DNA of 10,613 bases from Gammaproteobacteria bacterium (lineage in GTDB: Bacteria > Pseudomonadota > Gammaproteobacteria > Pseudomonadales > Azotimanducaceae_A): assembly GCA_026713405.1 (NCBI GenBank), contig JAPOON010000276.1, positions 1 through 10,613 on the forward strand, written 5' to 3'. The stretch's first letter is position 1; each line of letters begins with the position of its first letter. The notes beneath the pieces are model-generated. The model saw only the letters and a list, made by a program, of their open reading frames with translations, ran no database searches and had not been told where the DNA came from. Shown here in pieces: positions 1 to 6,511 of the stretch. The position numbers were made by a program, and so were the translations under genes.

Positions 1-132
1 ATCGGGCTCATCGAGGGCGGTTTCAGCCGCAAGGGCGAAGAGGTGCTCGTCTACGACAACGGCCGGGAACTGCCGGTGCGCATCGTCGCTCCCTGCTTCT
101 ACGACCCCTCCGGCGAGCGCATGCGTGCCTGA
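1..132 (+). CDS. Sarcosine oxidase alpha subunit-like protein, C-terminal end (5' truncated)
   Basis: The reading frame is open from the first base of the window to a TGA at 130-132 and gives 43 residues. It contains GEEVLVYDNGRELPVRIV followed by PCFYDPSGERMRA. This matches the C-terminal GcvT-like beta-barrel end of heterotetrameric sarcosine oxidase alpha subunits, which typically finish with a VxVxxPxFYDPxGxR pattern. In that enzyme the alpha subunit holds the NAD site and the folate-binding aminomethyltransferase-like domain, so sarcosine is oxidised and the methyl group passes to tetrahydrofolate in the cytoplasm. The call rests on this tail and on the next gene, which overlaps it by 8 bases and is a gamma subunit, the usual soxA-soxG order. 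A stand-alone aminomethyltransferase-type protein is a weaker alternative because only the last 43 residues are visible. Confidence 0.75.
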   Translation: MGLIEGGFSRKGEEVLVYDNGRELPVRIVAPCFYDPSGERMRA

Positions 133-640
133 CCCGGTCGACATCCGTATCGAAAGGGCGCCCGAGCGCGCGCTGGTCTCGCTCCGGGTTTCGCGGCAGG
201 CCGCGAGTAATGCCGCCCGGCGCCTGCATCTGGCCCCGCCGTTGCGCACCGCCGGCGAGGATCCGCAAAGCCTCTGGCTCGGCCCCGATCACTGGTTGCT
301 GGCGAGCCCGCAGCAAACCGCGTCTGCATTGATCGAACGGTGCGAAACGGGGCTTGGCGGCCTGCTCCACAACGCGGTCGATCTGTCGGCGGCATTCACG
401 GTTTTACGCCTGGCGGGCGGGGAAGTGCGCGATGTGCTGGCGTCAGGCGCCGGGCTGGACTTCCGGGGGGCGAGCTTTCCGCAGGGCGGCTGTCGCCCGA
501 CGCGTTTTGCGCAGGTTGCCACGGTCATCGTGGCCACGGGGACGGACGAATTCGAACTTTATGTCGATCGAGGGTACGACAGATACCTGCGCGATTGGCT
601 CGAGGATGCGGCCCTCATCGCGGCCCGCGCGGCCCGCTGA
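125..640 (+). CDS. soxG: Sarcosine oxidase gamma subunit family protein
   Basis: This is a 171-residue protein read from a GTG at 125, inside the end of the upstream alpha-type gene, which implies translational coupling. No strong Shine-Dalgarno sequence is visible before it. SoxG-type features are the early SLWLGPDHWLLASP stretch, the central VDLSAAFTVLRLAGGEVRDVL segment, CRPTRFAQVATVIV, and the closing FELYVDRGYDRYLRDWLEDA. The fold is the small GcvT/YgfZ-like one. In heterotetrameric sarcosine oxidase the gamma chain is a non-catalytic subunit; the flavins, NAD and folate sites lie on alpha and beta. Length is close to the usual 180-210 residues, slightly short. The paralogous gamma chains of related N-methylated amino acid oxidases cannot be ruled out, so the methylated substrate is not certain. 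Confidence 0.8.
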   Translation: MPDPVDIRIERAPERALVSLRVSRQAASNAARRLHLAPPLRTAGEDPQSLWLGPDHWLLASPQQTASALIERCETGLGGLLHNAVDLSAAFTVLRLAGGEVRDVLASGAGLDFRGASFPQGGCRPTRFAQVATVIVATGTDEFELYVDRGYDRYLRDWLEDAALIAARAAR

Positions 641-729
641 AACACAGGAAATCAGCCAGGCAGGACACCGGGTTGTAGCCTGTTTACACTGCCTGTTCCG
701 CCACTCGGCGGACGAGGGAACACGCCGCA

Positions 730-1350
730 ATGATCGATCTTTACACCTGGCACACGGCCAACGGCCGCGTGGCGTCCATCGCCCTGGAAGAGTTCGGCTG
801 CGACTACGACGTACATCCGGTGAATGTCGGCAAAGGCGAACAGTTCGAGCCGGAATTTCTGAGGATCGGCCCGAACAACAAGATTCCGGCCATCGTCGAC
901 CGGGAATCGGGGCGCACCCTGATGGAATCCGCTGCCATCCTGCTCTGGCTCGCAGAGCGCCATCACCGCTTCCGGGGCGACGACCGTTGGGAAACCGTCG
1001 AGTGGCTGATGCTGCAGACGAGCGGTGTCGCCCCCATGCTCGGCGAGGCGCATCACTACCTGCACTACCACCCCGGCAACGCCCCTTTCGCGGAAGAACA
1101 CTGCGCGGCCGAGGCGAAGCGTCTGTACACGGTATTGGACAGGCGCGTCGCCAGACGGGGCTGCCTGTCTGGCGCCTATTCGATAGCCGATATGGCCACC
1201 TGGCCCTGGATATCGCGCTACGAGTGGCAGGGCATCGACTGGGGCGACTATCCAAACCTTAAGCGCTGGTACCTCGACATCGCCGAGCGGCCCGCGGTGC
1301 AGCGCGGCTACGACGTGCCGATGCGCATGAACCCGATACCCCGGCCCTGA
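730..1350 (+). CDS. Glutathione transferase family protein, YfcG-like (Nu class) disulfide-bond oxidoreductase
   Basis: This is a 206-residue two-domain cytosolic glutathione transferase. The thioredoxin-like N-terminal half begins MIDLYTWHTANGRV and keeps Thr9 and Asn11, the glutathione-contacting residues of E. coli YfcG. It also keeps the cis-proline motif NNKIPAI (Pro53) and Glu66-Ser67 that hold the gamma-glutamyl group. The helical half has APMLGEAHHY (residues 101-110) and the N-capping motif YSIADMATWPW (150-160), both typical of YfcG/YghU. Nu-class enzymes bind two glutathiones or glutathione disulfide and reduce small disulfides, with weak classical transferase activity. The ATG at 730 is supported by GAGGGAA at 714-720, 9 bases upstream. 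An 89-base gap separates it from the sox genes, so it may have its own promoter, but no convincing one is seen. Start, length (family about 205-215) and motifs agree well. Confidence 0.88.
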   Translation: MIDLYTWHTANGRVASIALEEFGCDYDVHPVNVGKGEQFEPEFLRIGPNNKIPAIVDRESGRTLMESAAILLWLAERHHRFRGDDRWETVEWLMLQTSGVAPMLGEAHHYLHYHPGNAPFAEEHCAAEAKRLYTVLDRRVARRGCLSGAYSIADMATWPWISRYEWQGIDWGDYPNLKRWYLDIAERPAVQRGYDVPMRMNPIPRP

Positions 1351-1412
1351 AGGCCGTCCAGGCTCGAAGCGCTCAAGCAATGAGGCAGCGCCGTCAATGC
1401 GGCGATGACCTG

Positions 1413-1458
1413 TGCGCTGGCTGAACTCACGCTACGGGCGAGTTGCTGCGTCAGCGCA
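1413..1458. other. Nested inverted repeat in the convergent gap after the glutathione transferase gene
   Basis: Between the convergent glutathione transferase and DUF35 genes, TGCGCTG (1413-1419) can pair with CAGCGCA (1452-1458), and inside it AACTC (1424-1428) can pair with GAGTT (1440-1444), leaving an asymmetric internal loop. A shorter 5-base stem lies just before it (CGCCG 1389-1393 with CGGCG 1400-1404). There is no T-run on either strand, so this is not a standard intrinsic terminator. It may still help end transcription from both sides. The rest of this 134-base gap shows nothing recognisable. Confidence 0.25.
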
Positions 1459-1484
1459 TCGGTGGATGGGCGGTACCTGTCAGC

Positions 1485-1898
1485 CTACGCCGGCTCGAAC
1501 AACGGGATGGAGAGCTCGTCGTGCTCCTCCCAACGGACGCGGACGCGCATGCCGATGCTGAGGTCGCGCAGCGGGTCATCGACGCCGACGATGTTGGAGA
1601 TGAGCCGCAGCCCTTCGTCGAGATCGATCCACGCGACGGCGTAGGGGACGAGCCCCCTGAAGAACGGGTGATAGCTCTGGCGCACGACGCTATAGGTATA
1701 AACGGTGCCTTTGCCGGCCGACTCCATCCACGCGAGCTTGCTGTCGAGGCATCCGGTGCAGTGTCCCCTGGGATAAAACACAACTGTCCCGCAGGCGTCG
1801 CACTGCTGGTATTTGATAACTTTGTCGCGGGTCGCCAGCCAGAACGGACGCGTGTCCGGATCGTGGAGGTTGGGCAATGGACGTCTGGGGTCGCTCAC
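1485..1898 (-). CDS. DUF35 zinc-ribbon/OB-fold protein, partner of the adjacent thiolase-fold protein
   Basis: This is a 137-residue protein. The N-terminal helix LHDPDTRPFWLATRDK precedes a rubredoxin-like zinc ribbon with Cys33-x2-Cys36 (CDACG) and Cys47-x2-Cys50 (CTGC). An OB fold follows from about residue 58 (GKGTVYTYSVV, then PYAVAWIDLDEGLRLISNIVG, then MRVRVRWEEH). DUF35 proteins of this type pair with thiolase-fold enzymes and position the CoA ester: examples are the DUF35 domain of ChsH2 with the aldolase Ltp2 in steroid degradation, and BbsA with BbsB. There is no ATG. The GTG at 1896-1898 is chosen because GGGAGGG (1906-1912) lies 7 bases upstream and because the family begins about 20 residues before the ribbon. 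It sits 2 bases after the stop of the thiolase gene, so the two are co-transcribed and probably translationally coupled, as expected for a 1:1 complex. Confidence 0.88.
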   Translation of the reverse strand: MSDPRRPLPNLHDPDTRPFWLATRDKVIKYQQCDACGTVVFYPRGHCTGCLDSKLAWMESAGKGTVYTYSVVRQSYHPFFRGLVPYAVAWIDLDEGLRLISNIVGVDDPLRDLSIGMRVRVRWEEHDELSIPLFEPA

Positions 1899-1900
1899 GG

Positions 1901-3097
1901 TCAGTCCCTCCCGAGAATCAGGGTGCCGGCGCAGTGGCGGCTGCCGAGTATGCCGCCGTTGCCGTGTGCGACGGCGAGTTTCGCTCCGTCCACCTGCGAG
2001 GAGGATTCCCCCCGCAACTGTCGTGCCGCCTCGATGAGCAGGAAGATGCCGCGCATGCCCGGATGATTCGATGAAAGCCCGCCGCCGTCGGTGTTCAGTG
2101 CGGGGCCGTCGGCCGGGCGGTCGAAGCGCAGGCGGCCGCCCGCGACCCAGCGCCCGCCTTCGCCTTTCGGGCAGAAGCCCAGGTCTTCCAGTATGGCGAG
2201 CACGGTGATGCTGAAGGAGTCGTAAATCATCGCCACGTCGATTTCTCCGGGGGCGACGCCGGCTTCCCCGAATGCGTCCGGACCGGACTGGGCCGCTGCC
2301 GTGGTGGTGATATCGCCGCCGTTCTCGGGGAAACCCGTCGCCTCCCCGGCGCCCAGCAGCCAGACCGGCGCCTTCCTGCAATTTCGGGCCACCTCGGGTG
2401 CGGCGATTACCACCGCGCCGCCGCCGTCGGAGATCATGCAGCAGTCCAGCAGGTGCAGCGGATCGGCGATCATGCGGGAATTGACGACATCTGCCACGGT
2501 CGTCTCCCGAATGTTGAGGAACTCCAGATCTTCCATGGCCTTGACGGCTTCGGGGTTGCGCATGGCGTGGTAGCGGGTGGCCACCCCGATCTCGGCCAAT
2601 TGCTCGCTGGTGGTGCCGTCGTCGTGCATGTGGCGATGCGCCACCATGGCGTAGTTGGCCACCAGGGTCGTGCCGGCGAACGGGTCCATGTTGTCTGCGG
2701 GATGGGCGGCGCCCATGCCCCTGCCGCCGACGCCGATGCGCCGCATGTTGCTGTGCGCCGTGGATCCGTAGGAGAGGAGGGCGACCCGGGCCCGCCCCTG
2801 GGCGATGTCGCGCTTCGCATGGGCCGCGTGGTACTCGTAGGAAGAGCCGCCGACGCCGGTGGTGTCGATCACCCGGGGCTTGAGCCCGAAGTACTCGGCA
2901 ATGTTCAGCCCGGCCATGCCGCCGCCTTCGCCGGCATCGTAGATGGCATCGACGTCACCCCAGGAAAGCCCCGCGTCCTGCAGGGCGCTGGCGGCGCTGG
3001 CGGCCTTGATCTGTAACGGGCTCACCTCGCCCTCGACGTCCCGGGACGGGTATTCGTGAATGCCGACGATGGCGGCATCGCGGGCCTGGAGGGTCAT
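1901..3097 (-). CDS. Thiolase-superfamily (lipid-transfer/SCP-x, Ltp2-like) protein lacking the thiolase cysteine
   Basis: This is a 398-residue thiolase-fold protein beginning MTLQARDAAIVGIHEYPSRD, typical of the SCP-x/lipid-transfer branch. Where degradative thiolases have the acylated cysteine, this protein reads GVGGSSYEYHAAH (residues 81-93), with serines. The Tyr-Asp motif IYDSFS (Tyr292), the histidine of SSNHPG (345) and the HGNGG stretch (378-382) are present. Ltp2-type enzymes in this branch use a tyrosine for retro-aldol cleavage of a beta-hydroxy acyl-CoA rather than thiolysis, and they need a DUF35 partner; such a partner follows 2 bases downstream. I therefore infer an acyl-CoA aldolase, substrate unknown. 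The ATG at 3097 is preferred because AAAGG lies about 8 bases upstream and the family starts close to this point. An in-frame ATG at 3127 would add 10 residues. True thiolase activity is unlikely but not excluded. Confidence 0.85.
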   Translation of the reverse strand: MTLQARDAAIVGIHEYPSRDVEGEVSPLQIKAASAASALQDAGLSWGDVDAIYDAGEGGGMAGLNIAEYFGLKPRVIDTTGVGGSSYEYHAAHAKRDIAQGRARVALLSYGSTAHSNMRRIGVGGRGMGAAHPADNMDPFAGTTLVANYAMVAHRHMHDDGTTSEQLAEIGVATRYHAMRNPEAVKAMEDLEFLNIRETTVADVVNSRMIADPLHLLDCCMISDGGGAVVIAAPEVARNCRKAPVWLLGAGEATGFPENGGDITTTAAAQSGPDAFGEAGVAPGEIDVAMIYDSFSITVLAILEDLGFCPKGEGGRWVAGGRLRFDRPADGPALNTDGGGLSSNHPGMRGIFLLIEAARQLRGESSSQVDGAKLAVAHGNGGILGSRHCAGTLILGRD

Positions 3098-3165
3098 CGG
3101 CCCGGCCTTTCGAGCGGCCGACGGCATGATTCGACTTCTTGCAACATGTTGGTGCCGGGTTTGCT

Positions 3166-3282
3166 GGTTGTTTCGGATCGACGCGATCGGAAGCGATGCG
3201 CGCTTCCTGAAGAGCGTACCTTGATCCGGGCGGCGGCCGCAACGAATCGAATTGGGGACTCGATCTGATCGCGGAAACAACC
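3166..3282. promoter_or_regulatory. Widely spaced 9-base inverted repeat, candidate operator pair
   Basis: GGTTGTTTC at 3166-3174 and GAAACAACC at 3274-3282 are perfect inverted copies separated by 99 bases. Each is followed toward the centre by a GATC within a few bases, so the similarity extends loosely beyond the 9 bases. Their position between two divergent genes would suit a regulator acting on both. A 7-base dyad with a 5-base centre (3189-3207) lies inside. No regulator gene is in the window and no binding site family is recognised, so this is a structural observation only. Confidence 0.25.
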
Positions 3283-3413
3283 CCGCATCCGCTCGTCCTG
3301 ACCGCATTCGACGGGGACTCTCTCGAAGGGATCGGCGCGCTCACGGCCTGGAAGTGTATTTCAACGCGGGTGCCGTCAGAATGCAGCGCTTCACCCATTC
3401 ACCGGGAAGGTAA
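3172..3413 (+). pseudogene. Possible decayed 3' end of an unidentified gene (two frame breaks)
   Basis: Protein-like, GC-third-position-rich stretches follow each other in three frames on the plus strand. FRIDAIGSDARFLKS starts at 3172 and ends in a TGA at 3222. A second stretch (YLDPGGG, then WGLDLIAETTPHPLVL, then DGDSLEGIGALT) occupies the frame open from 3211. A third, HGLEVYFNAGAVRMQRF, ends at a TAA at 3411-3413. That stop is 7 bases before the DUF899 start and overlaps its ribosome binding site, exactly where the upstream gene of an operon would end. I infer a truncated, frameshifted relic, or a real short gene broken by base-call errors. I do not recognise the family. Chance is possible because GC-rich DNA gives open frames readily. 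Confidence 0.3.
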
Positions 3414-3420
3414 CCAGAGA

Positions 3421-4044
3421 ATGTCCGCAGAGCGAATCACTGAACTTCAGCAGCAGATCTTCCAATTGGTCGGGGAACTGGGAGGGCTTTTAAAGCAGAG
3501 TCAGGGCGAAAAGGTTGGCGACTACAGATTCGCCACCTCGGAGGGCGAGGTGAGCCTCTCCGAGTTGTTCGCTGGCAAGGATACCCTGCTGGCCATTCAC
3601 AACATGGGCCAGGGGTGTCGCTATTGCACGCTGTGGGCCGATGGGTTCAACGGCTTCCTGCCGCACCTGGAGTCGGCCATGTCGGTGGTGCTGCTCTCAA
3701 AGGATCCTCCCGAATTGCAGCGCCGATTCGCCAATTCGCGAGGATGGCGTTTCCGCCTGGCGTCGCATGGCGGCGGCGCCTACATGCGGGAGCAGACTGT
3801 CCTTGACGGACACGAGAATTACCCTGGCGCCGCGGTGTACAAGCGCCAGGGAGACAAGATTCTGCGATTCAACACCTGCGTGTTTGGCCCCGGCGATCTC
3901 TACTGTTCCCTGTGGAATCTGCTTGCCCTGGCGGGCATGGGGCCGGAAGAGTGGACACCGCAGTACAACTATTGGCAGCGGCCGCCGGTTCTGGATGACG
4001 GCGGCGAAAACGTACTCGGCGAGAGCCTGTCGGGGGAAGCCTGA
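3421..4044 (+). CDS. DUF899-family thioredoxin-fold protein
   Basis: This is a 207-residue protein. After a short N-terminal helix (ERITELQQQIFQLVGELGGL) comes a thioredoxin/peroxiredoxin-like core with the DUF899 signature: AIHNMGQGCRYCTLWADGFN around residues 59-78, then HLESAMSVVLLSKDPPELQRR and SRGWRFRL (107-114). The C-terminal half keeps FGPGDLYCSLWNLL (155-168). It has four cysteines, Cys66 and Cys69 in a CxxC and Cys153 and Cys162 later, so dithiol redox chemistry is plausible. The family has no established reaction to rely on. The ATG at 3421 is chosen because GGAAGG (3405-3410) lies 10 bases upstream and homologous DUF899 proteins begin near here; an ATG at 3370 in the same frame has no such support. 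The gene stands alone, convergent to the receptor gene, so its link to the neighbours is uncertain. Confidence 0.85.
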   Translation: MSAERITELQQQIFQLVGELGGLLKQSQGEKVGDYRFATSEGEVSLSELFAGKDTLLAIHNMGQGCRYCTLWADGFNGFLPHLESAMSVVLLSKDPPELQRRFANSRGWRFRLASHGGGAYMREQTVLDGHENYPGAAVYKRQGDKILRFNTCVFGPGDLYCSLWNLLALAGMGPEEWTPQYNYWQRPPVLDDGGENVLGESLSGEA

Positions 4045-4070
4045 GCCGATGTCCGCGTGCCAGGTTGGCT

Positions 4071-4101
4071 GCCAGACAGGTCTGACTGAGACCGGTCTGG
4101 C
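4071..4101. terminator. Long hairpin between convergent DUF899 and TonB-receptor genes
   Basis: CCAGACAGGTCT (4072-4083) pairs with AGACCGGTCTGG (4089-4100) around a 5-base loop, with one internal mismatch. A flanking G-C pair (4071 with 4101) extends it to a 13-position stem. It sits 26 bases after the DUF899 stop and 15 bases beyond the receptor stop codon, between convergent genes, so it could serve both transcripts. Neither side has a T-run, so it is not a textbook intrinsic terminator; Rho-dependent stopping or 3'-end protection are alternatives. Confidence 0.5.
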
Positions 4102-4116
4102 TAATCCGGGCGTTCG

Positions 4117-6441
4117 CTAGTCAAAGGCGTACCGAACTTCAAGGCCATAGGTGGCCGGTGGCCCGTAACGGCTCACTTCTTCTCCGAAGAAGGGGATGAT
4201 GTTGGTTCTGTACAGCTCATCCGTAATGTTCTTGCCCCACACCGATACCGCCCAGGAGGCGCCTTCCGGGGCCAGGGTGACGCGCCCGTTCAACAGGCCG
4301 TAGGAGTCCTCGGTATTGAGGTTTGCCGGTTGCCAGGGCAGTTTTTCCTGCCAGTTGTAGCCGAGATACAGGTTCAGCGCGTCGCCCCACTGGCCGACGG
4401 TCATCGTGTAGTCAACACTGATGCTGAACTGCGACTCGGGCGTTCTCTGCAGGGAGTTGCCGGAACTGTCGACTCCACTGGCTTCGAGAAAGTCGACGTA
4501 CTCGGTATCGAGCAGCGTTCCGGACAGGTTGATCAGCAGCCTGTCGCTGGCGGCAATGGTCAACTCGGCTTCAACGCCCAGGATTTCGGCATCCGCGGCG
4601 TTTTCGGTCAGGTTGCACAGGCAGTCCTGGTTGGTCTGTTCGACCTGCAGGTCGGTGTAATCCATGAAGAAGCCGGCGGCGTTCAGGCGCACGCGCCCGC
4701 CGGCGAACTCGCTTTTCAGGCCAAGCTCGAAGTTGGTGACTTCCTCGGGCCGCGTCGGGTAGGCCGCGGCGAATGCTGAATTGGGCGTGTCCTGAAAATA
4801 GCCGCCCTTGAAGCCGGTGGAGACCGTGGCGTAGAGGAACAGATCCTCGTTCGGGGTGTATTCCAGCGTTGCCTGGGGCGTTGCCTTTTTCCAGGTGGCG
4901 CCGTAGTCGTTTTCATAGGGCCCCTGAAGCGGAGTCAACGGTACCGTATCGTCGGGATTGAAGCGGTCGCCCGTGAGCACCTGAACGCCACGGATGTCGC
5001 CCTCCTTCTTGTCGCTTGTCCAGCGTAAGCCGACTTTCACCTTGAAGGTCTCGGCGAGTTGCCAGCCGACCTGGCCGAACGCCGCGAAGTTGGTGATTTC
5101 CCCGTTGTTGTACCAGTGGCTCTCGCCGCTCAGCACGGCCAGCGCGCCGGAGATGTTCTCGCCGACAAACCGGTCGACCTTGTCGATCTCGTCGCGCTTG
5201 AAATAGACGCCTAGTATCCAGTCTAGGCGCGCCTCGTCGGTGGACGCCAGGCGGAATTCCTGGCTGAAGGCGCTGATGTCCGCCTCCTCGTTCACCGGCT
5301 CGGAGAAGAAAAACGTGGCGGCGAGGGGATCGAATGCAAGGAAGTCCGCGAAAGTAACACCAAAAACCTGCGGGGGGTCAAAGATGTCGGGGCCGCCGCC
5401 GGTCTGGTCGTAATGATTGTCGGCCCGGGCATCGCGATAGCTGGTGATGGAGGTGAAAGCGAAGCCGTCGAATTCCTTTTCGACATTCAGCATCACCCCG
5501 GTGGACTCGCGGTCGAGATATTGATCGACGGGAATGGGGGAGCCCGCGTAAAGCGTCGCCTCCGGCACGCTCTCGTAGGGGTCGGTCAAACCGAGAAAGG
5601 CGCGCATCCGGCTCCAGGGACGGGGGCGAAAGCCGCCGGTCTGGCCGTCGGAAACCGCCACGACGTTGATGCCGTTTGACTTGTCCTCGTTGTAGTCGAC
5701 CACCAGGCGCCCGCTCCAGCCACCGGCGTCGGGCTGGTAGAGCAACTGCGCGCGGAGCTGGATCGATTCCAGGTCGTCGAGGCGCCGGTCGTGCAGGACG
5801 TCTTTCGCATAGCCGTCGTGCTGGCGGCTCTGGACCGACAGCCGCCCGGCCCATGCCTCGTTGAAGCCGCCGGTGACGTAGCCGGAAATCAGGCGGGAGT
5901 CGTAGTTGCCCACGCCGACCGTAACCGACCCGGAGTTTTCGAATTCCGGCCTGGCGGTAACGATGTTCAGCGCGCCCCCGACAACGCTCTTGCCGAGCAG
6001 CACGCCCTGCGGGCCACGGATCACCTCGATGCGCTCGATATCGTAGAAATCCGTGTTCATGCCGCCGTTGCGGCCGATGTAGATCTCGTCGACGAAGGTG
6101 CCGACCGCCGCCTCGCCGGAGGGCGAATCGAGCCTGGTGTTGGTGATTCCGCGGATGTTCAGTTCAAGGTCGACCGGGGAATTGCCGCCGGTCAGCCCCA
6201 GGGACGCAACCGATGCGGCCAGGTCGTCCACCGAGAAAATGCGCCTTTTGGCGAGGGCTTCTCCGGTCAGCGCGCTGATGGCGACCGGGGCCGTCTGCAA
6301 CCCCACTTCACGTTTCTGTGCGGTGACGACAATCTCTTCGAGCACCTGCGCCTGGGCGACTGTAAATCCAAAGAGCATCGCCATGCCCGACAACGATGCC
6401 GCCATCAACCGCCGCAAGCGGTGGGCAACTTGAAATTTCAC
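4117..6441 (-). CDS. TonB-dependent outer-membrane receptor
   Basis: This is a 774-residue outer-membrane transporter that would take up a large substrate using TonB/ExbBD energy. A signal peptide covers about residues 1-31 (hydrophobic MAASLSGMAMLFGFTV, likely cut after AQA). Next comes the TonB box region EEIVVTA (35-41), then the plug domain to about 165 with NIRGIT, IERIEVIRGPQGVLLGKSVVGG and LNIVTARPEF. A 22-strand barrel fills the rest and ends YGLEVRYAFD, so the terminal aromatic is next to last. The receptor lacks an N-terminal signalling extension. The GTG at 6441 is chosen because GGAGG (6451-6455) lies 9 bases upstream; the frame stays open upstream to 6738 but that part is antisense to the ligase gene. 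The plug resembles receptors common in sphingomonads and gammaproteobacteria for plant, aromatic or terpenoid compounds; the ligand cannot be read. The only cysteines seen in the mature protein form a CxC in DCLCNL. Confidence 0.93.
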   Translation of the reverse strand: MKFQVAHRLRRLMAASLSGMAMLFGFTVAQAQVLEEIVVTAQKREVGLQTAPVAISALTGEALAKRRIFSVDDLAASVASLGLTGGNSPVDLELNIRGITNTRLDSPSGEAAVGTFVDEIYIGRNGGMNTDFYDIERIEVIRGPQGVLLGKSVVGGALNIVTARPEFENSGSVTVGVGNYDSRLISGYVTGGFNEAWAGRLSVQSRQHDGYAKDVLHDRRLDDLESIQLRAQLLYQPDAGGWSGRLVVDYNEDKSNGINVVAVSDGQTGGFRPRPWSRMRAFLGLTDPYESVPEATLYAGSPIPVDQYLDRESTGVMLNVEKEFDGFAFTSITSYRDARADNHYDQTGGGPDIFDPPQVFGVTFADFLAFDPLAATFFFSEPVNEEADISAFSQEFRLASTDEARLDWILGVYFKRDEIDKVDRFVGENISGALAVLSGESHWYNNGEITNFAAFGQVGWQLAETFKVKVGLRWTSDKKEGDIRGVQVLTGDRFNPDDTVPLTPLQGPYENDYGATWKKATPQATLEYTPNEDLFLYATVSTGFKGGYFQDTPNSAFAAAYPTRPEEVTNFELGLKSEFAGGRVRLNAAGFFMDYTDLQVEQTNQDCLCNLTENAADAEILGVEAELTIAASDRLLINLSGTLLDTEYVDFLEASGVDSSGNSLQRTPESQFSISVDYTMTVGQWGDALNLYLGYNWQEKLPWQPANLNTEDSYGLLNGRVTLAPEGASWAVSVWGKNITDELYRTNIIPFFGEEVSRYGPPATYGLEVRYAFD

Positions 6442-6460
6442 GTATCTCTTCCTCCGATTT

Positions 6461-6470
6461 GCCGATCGGC
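6461..6470. promoter_or_regulatory. Perfect 10-base palindrome in the receptor leader
   Basis: GCCGATCGGC at 6461-6470 is a perfect palindrome in the predicted 5' untranslated region of the receptor gene, 5 bases upstream of its Shine-Dalgarno sequence. Its core CCGATC recurs at 6486-6491 and, inverted, at 6534-6539, both in the promoter region. A repressor site near the ribosome binding site is one reading; GATCGG is also frequent elsewhere in this GC-rich window, so chance is possible. Confidence 0.3.
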
Positions 6471-6481
6471 ACCCTCTCACG

Positions 6482-6511
6482 TTGACCGATCTGGCGCTGT
6501 GAGCGTAACTT
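6482..6511 (+). promoter_or_regulatory. Candidate promoter for the acyl-CoA ligase gene
   Basis: TTGACC (6482-6487) and TAACTT (6506-6511) are separated by 18 bases, a strong -35 with a weak -10. Transcription would start near 6518, just before the GTG at 6551. This would place a possible TTG start at 6515 outside the transcript, and is part of the reason for preferring 6551. Confidence 0.35.

Larger units (their letters stand above)
3098..3420. other. Divergent intergenic region with inverted repeats
   Basis: This 323-base gap separates the leftward aldolase/DUF35 operon from the rightward DUF899 gene and should contain both promoters, but no clear -35/-10 pair stands out on either strand. 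It contains an inverted repeat of GGTTGTTTC (3166-3174) with GAAACAACC (3274-3282), a small dyad GATCG/CGATC around 3176-3188, and a hairpin-like GGAAGCG/CGCTTCC dyad at 3189-3207. GGGGACTC occurs twice in direct orientation (3254-3261 and 3313-3320). The right-hand 240 bases read like degraded coding sequence and are listed separately. Confidence 0.5.

Noticed and set aside
354..1262. Long plus-strand frame running across the sox gamma and glutathione transferase genes
   Set aside because: It overlaps two well-supported genes in another frame, is rich in Arg and Pro, and has no domain.
652..1380. Minus-strand frame opposite the glutathione transferase gene
   Set aside because: No recognisable motif; the plus-strand gene is clear with its own ribosome binding site.
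1443..2066. Plus-strand frame opposite the DUF35 gene
   Set aside because: It is antisense to a well-supported zinc-ribbon/OB-fold gene and shows no domain.
1899..2381. Upstream extension of the DUF35 frame into the thiolase gene, as a fused or longer protein
   Set aside because: The extension is out-of-frame thiolase sequence with Arg-rich composition; the zinc ribbon N terminus and the ribosome binding site fix the start at 1898.
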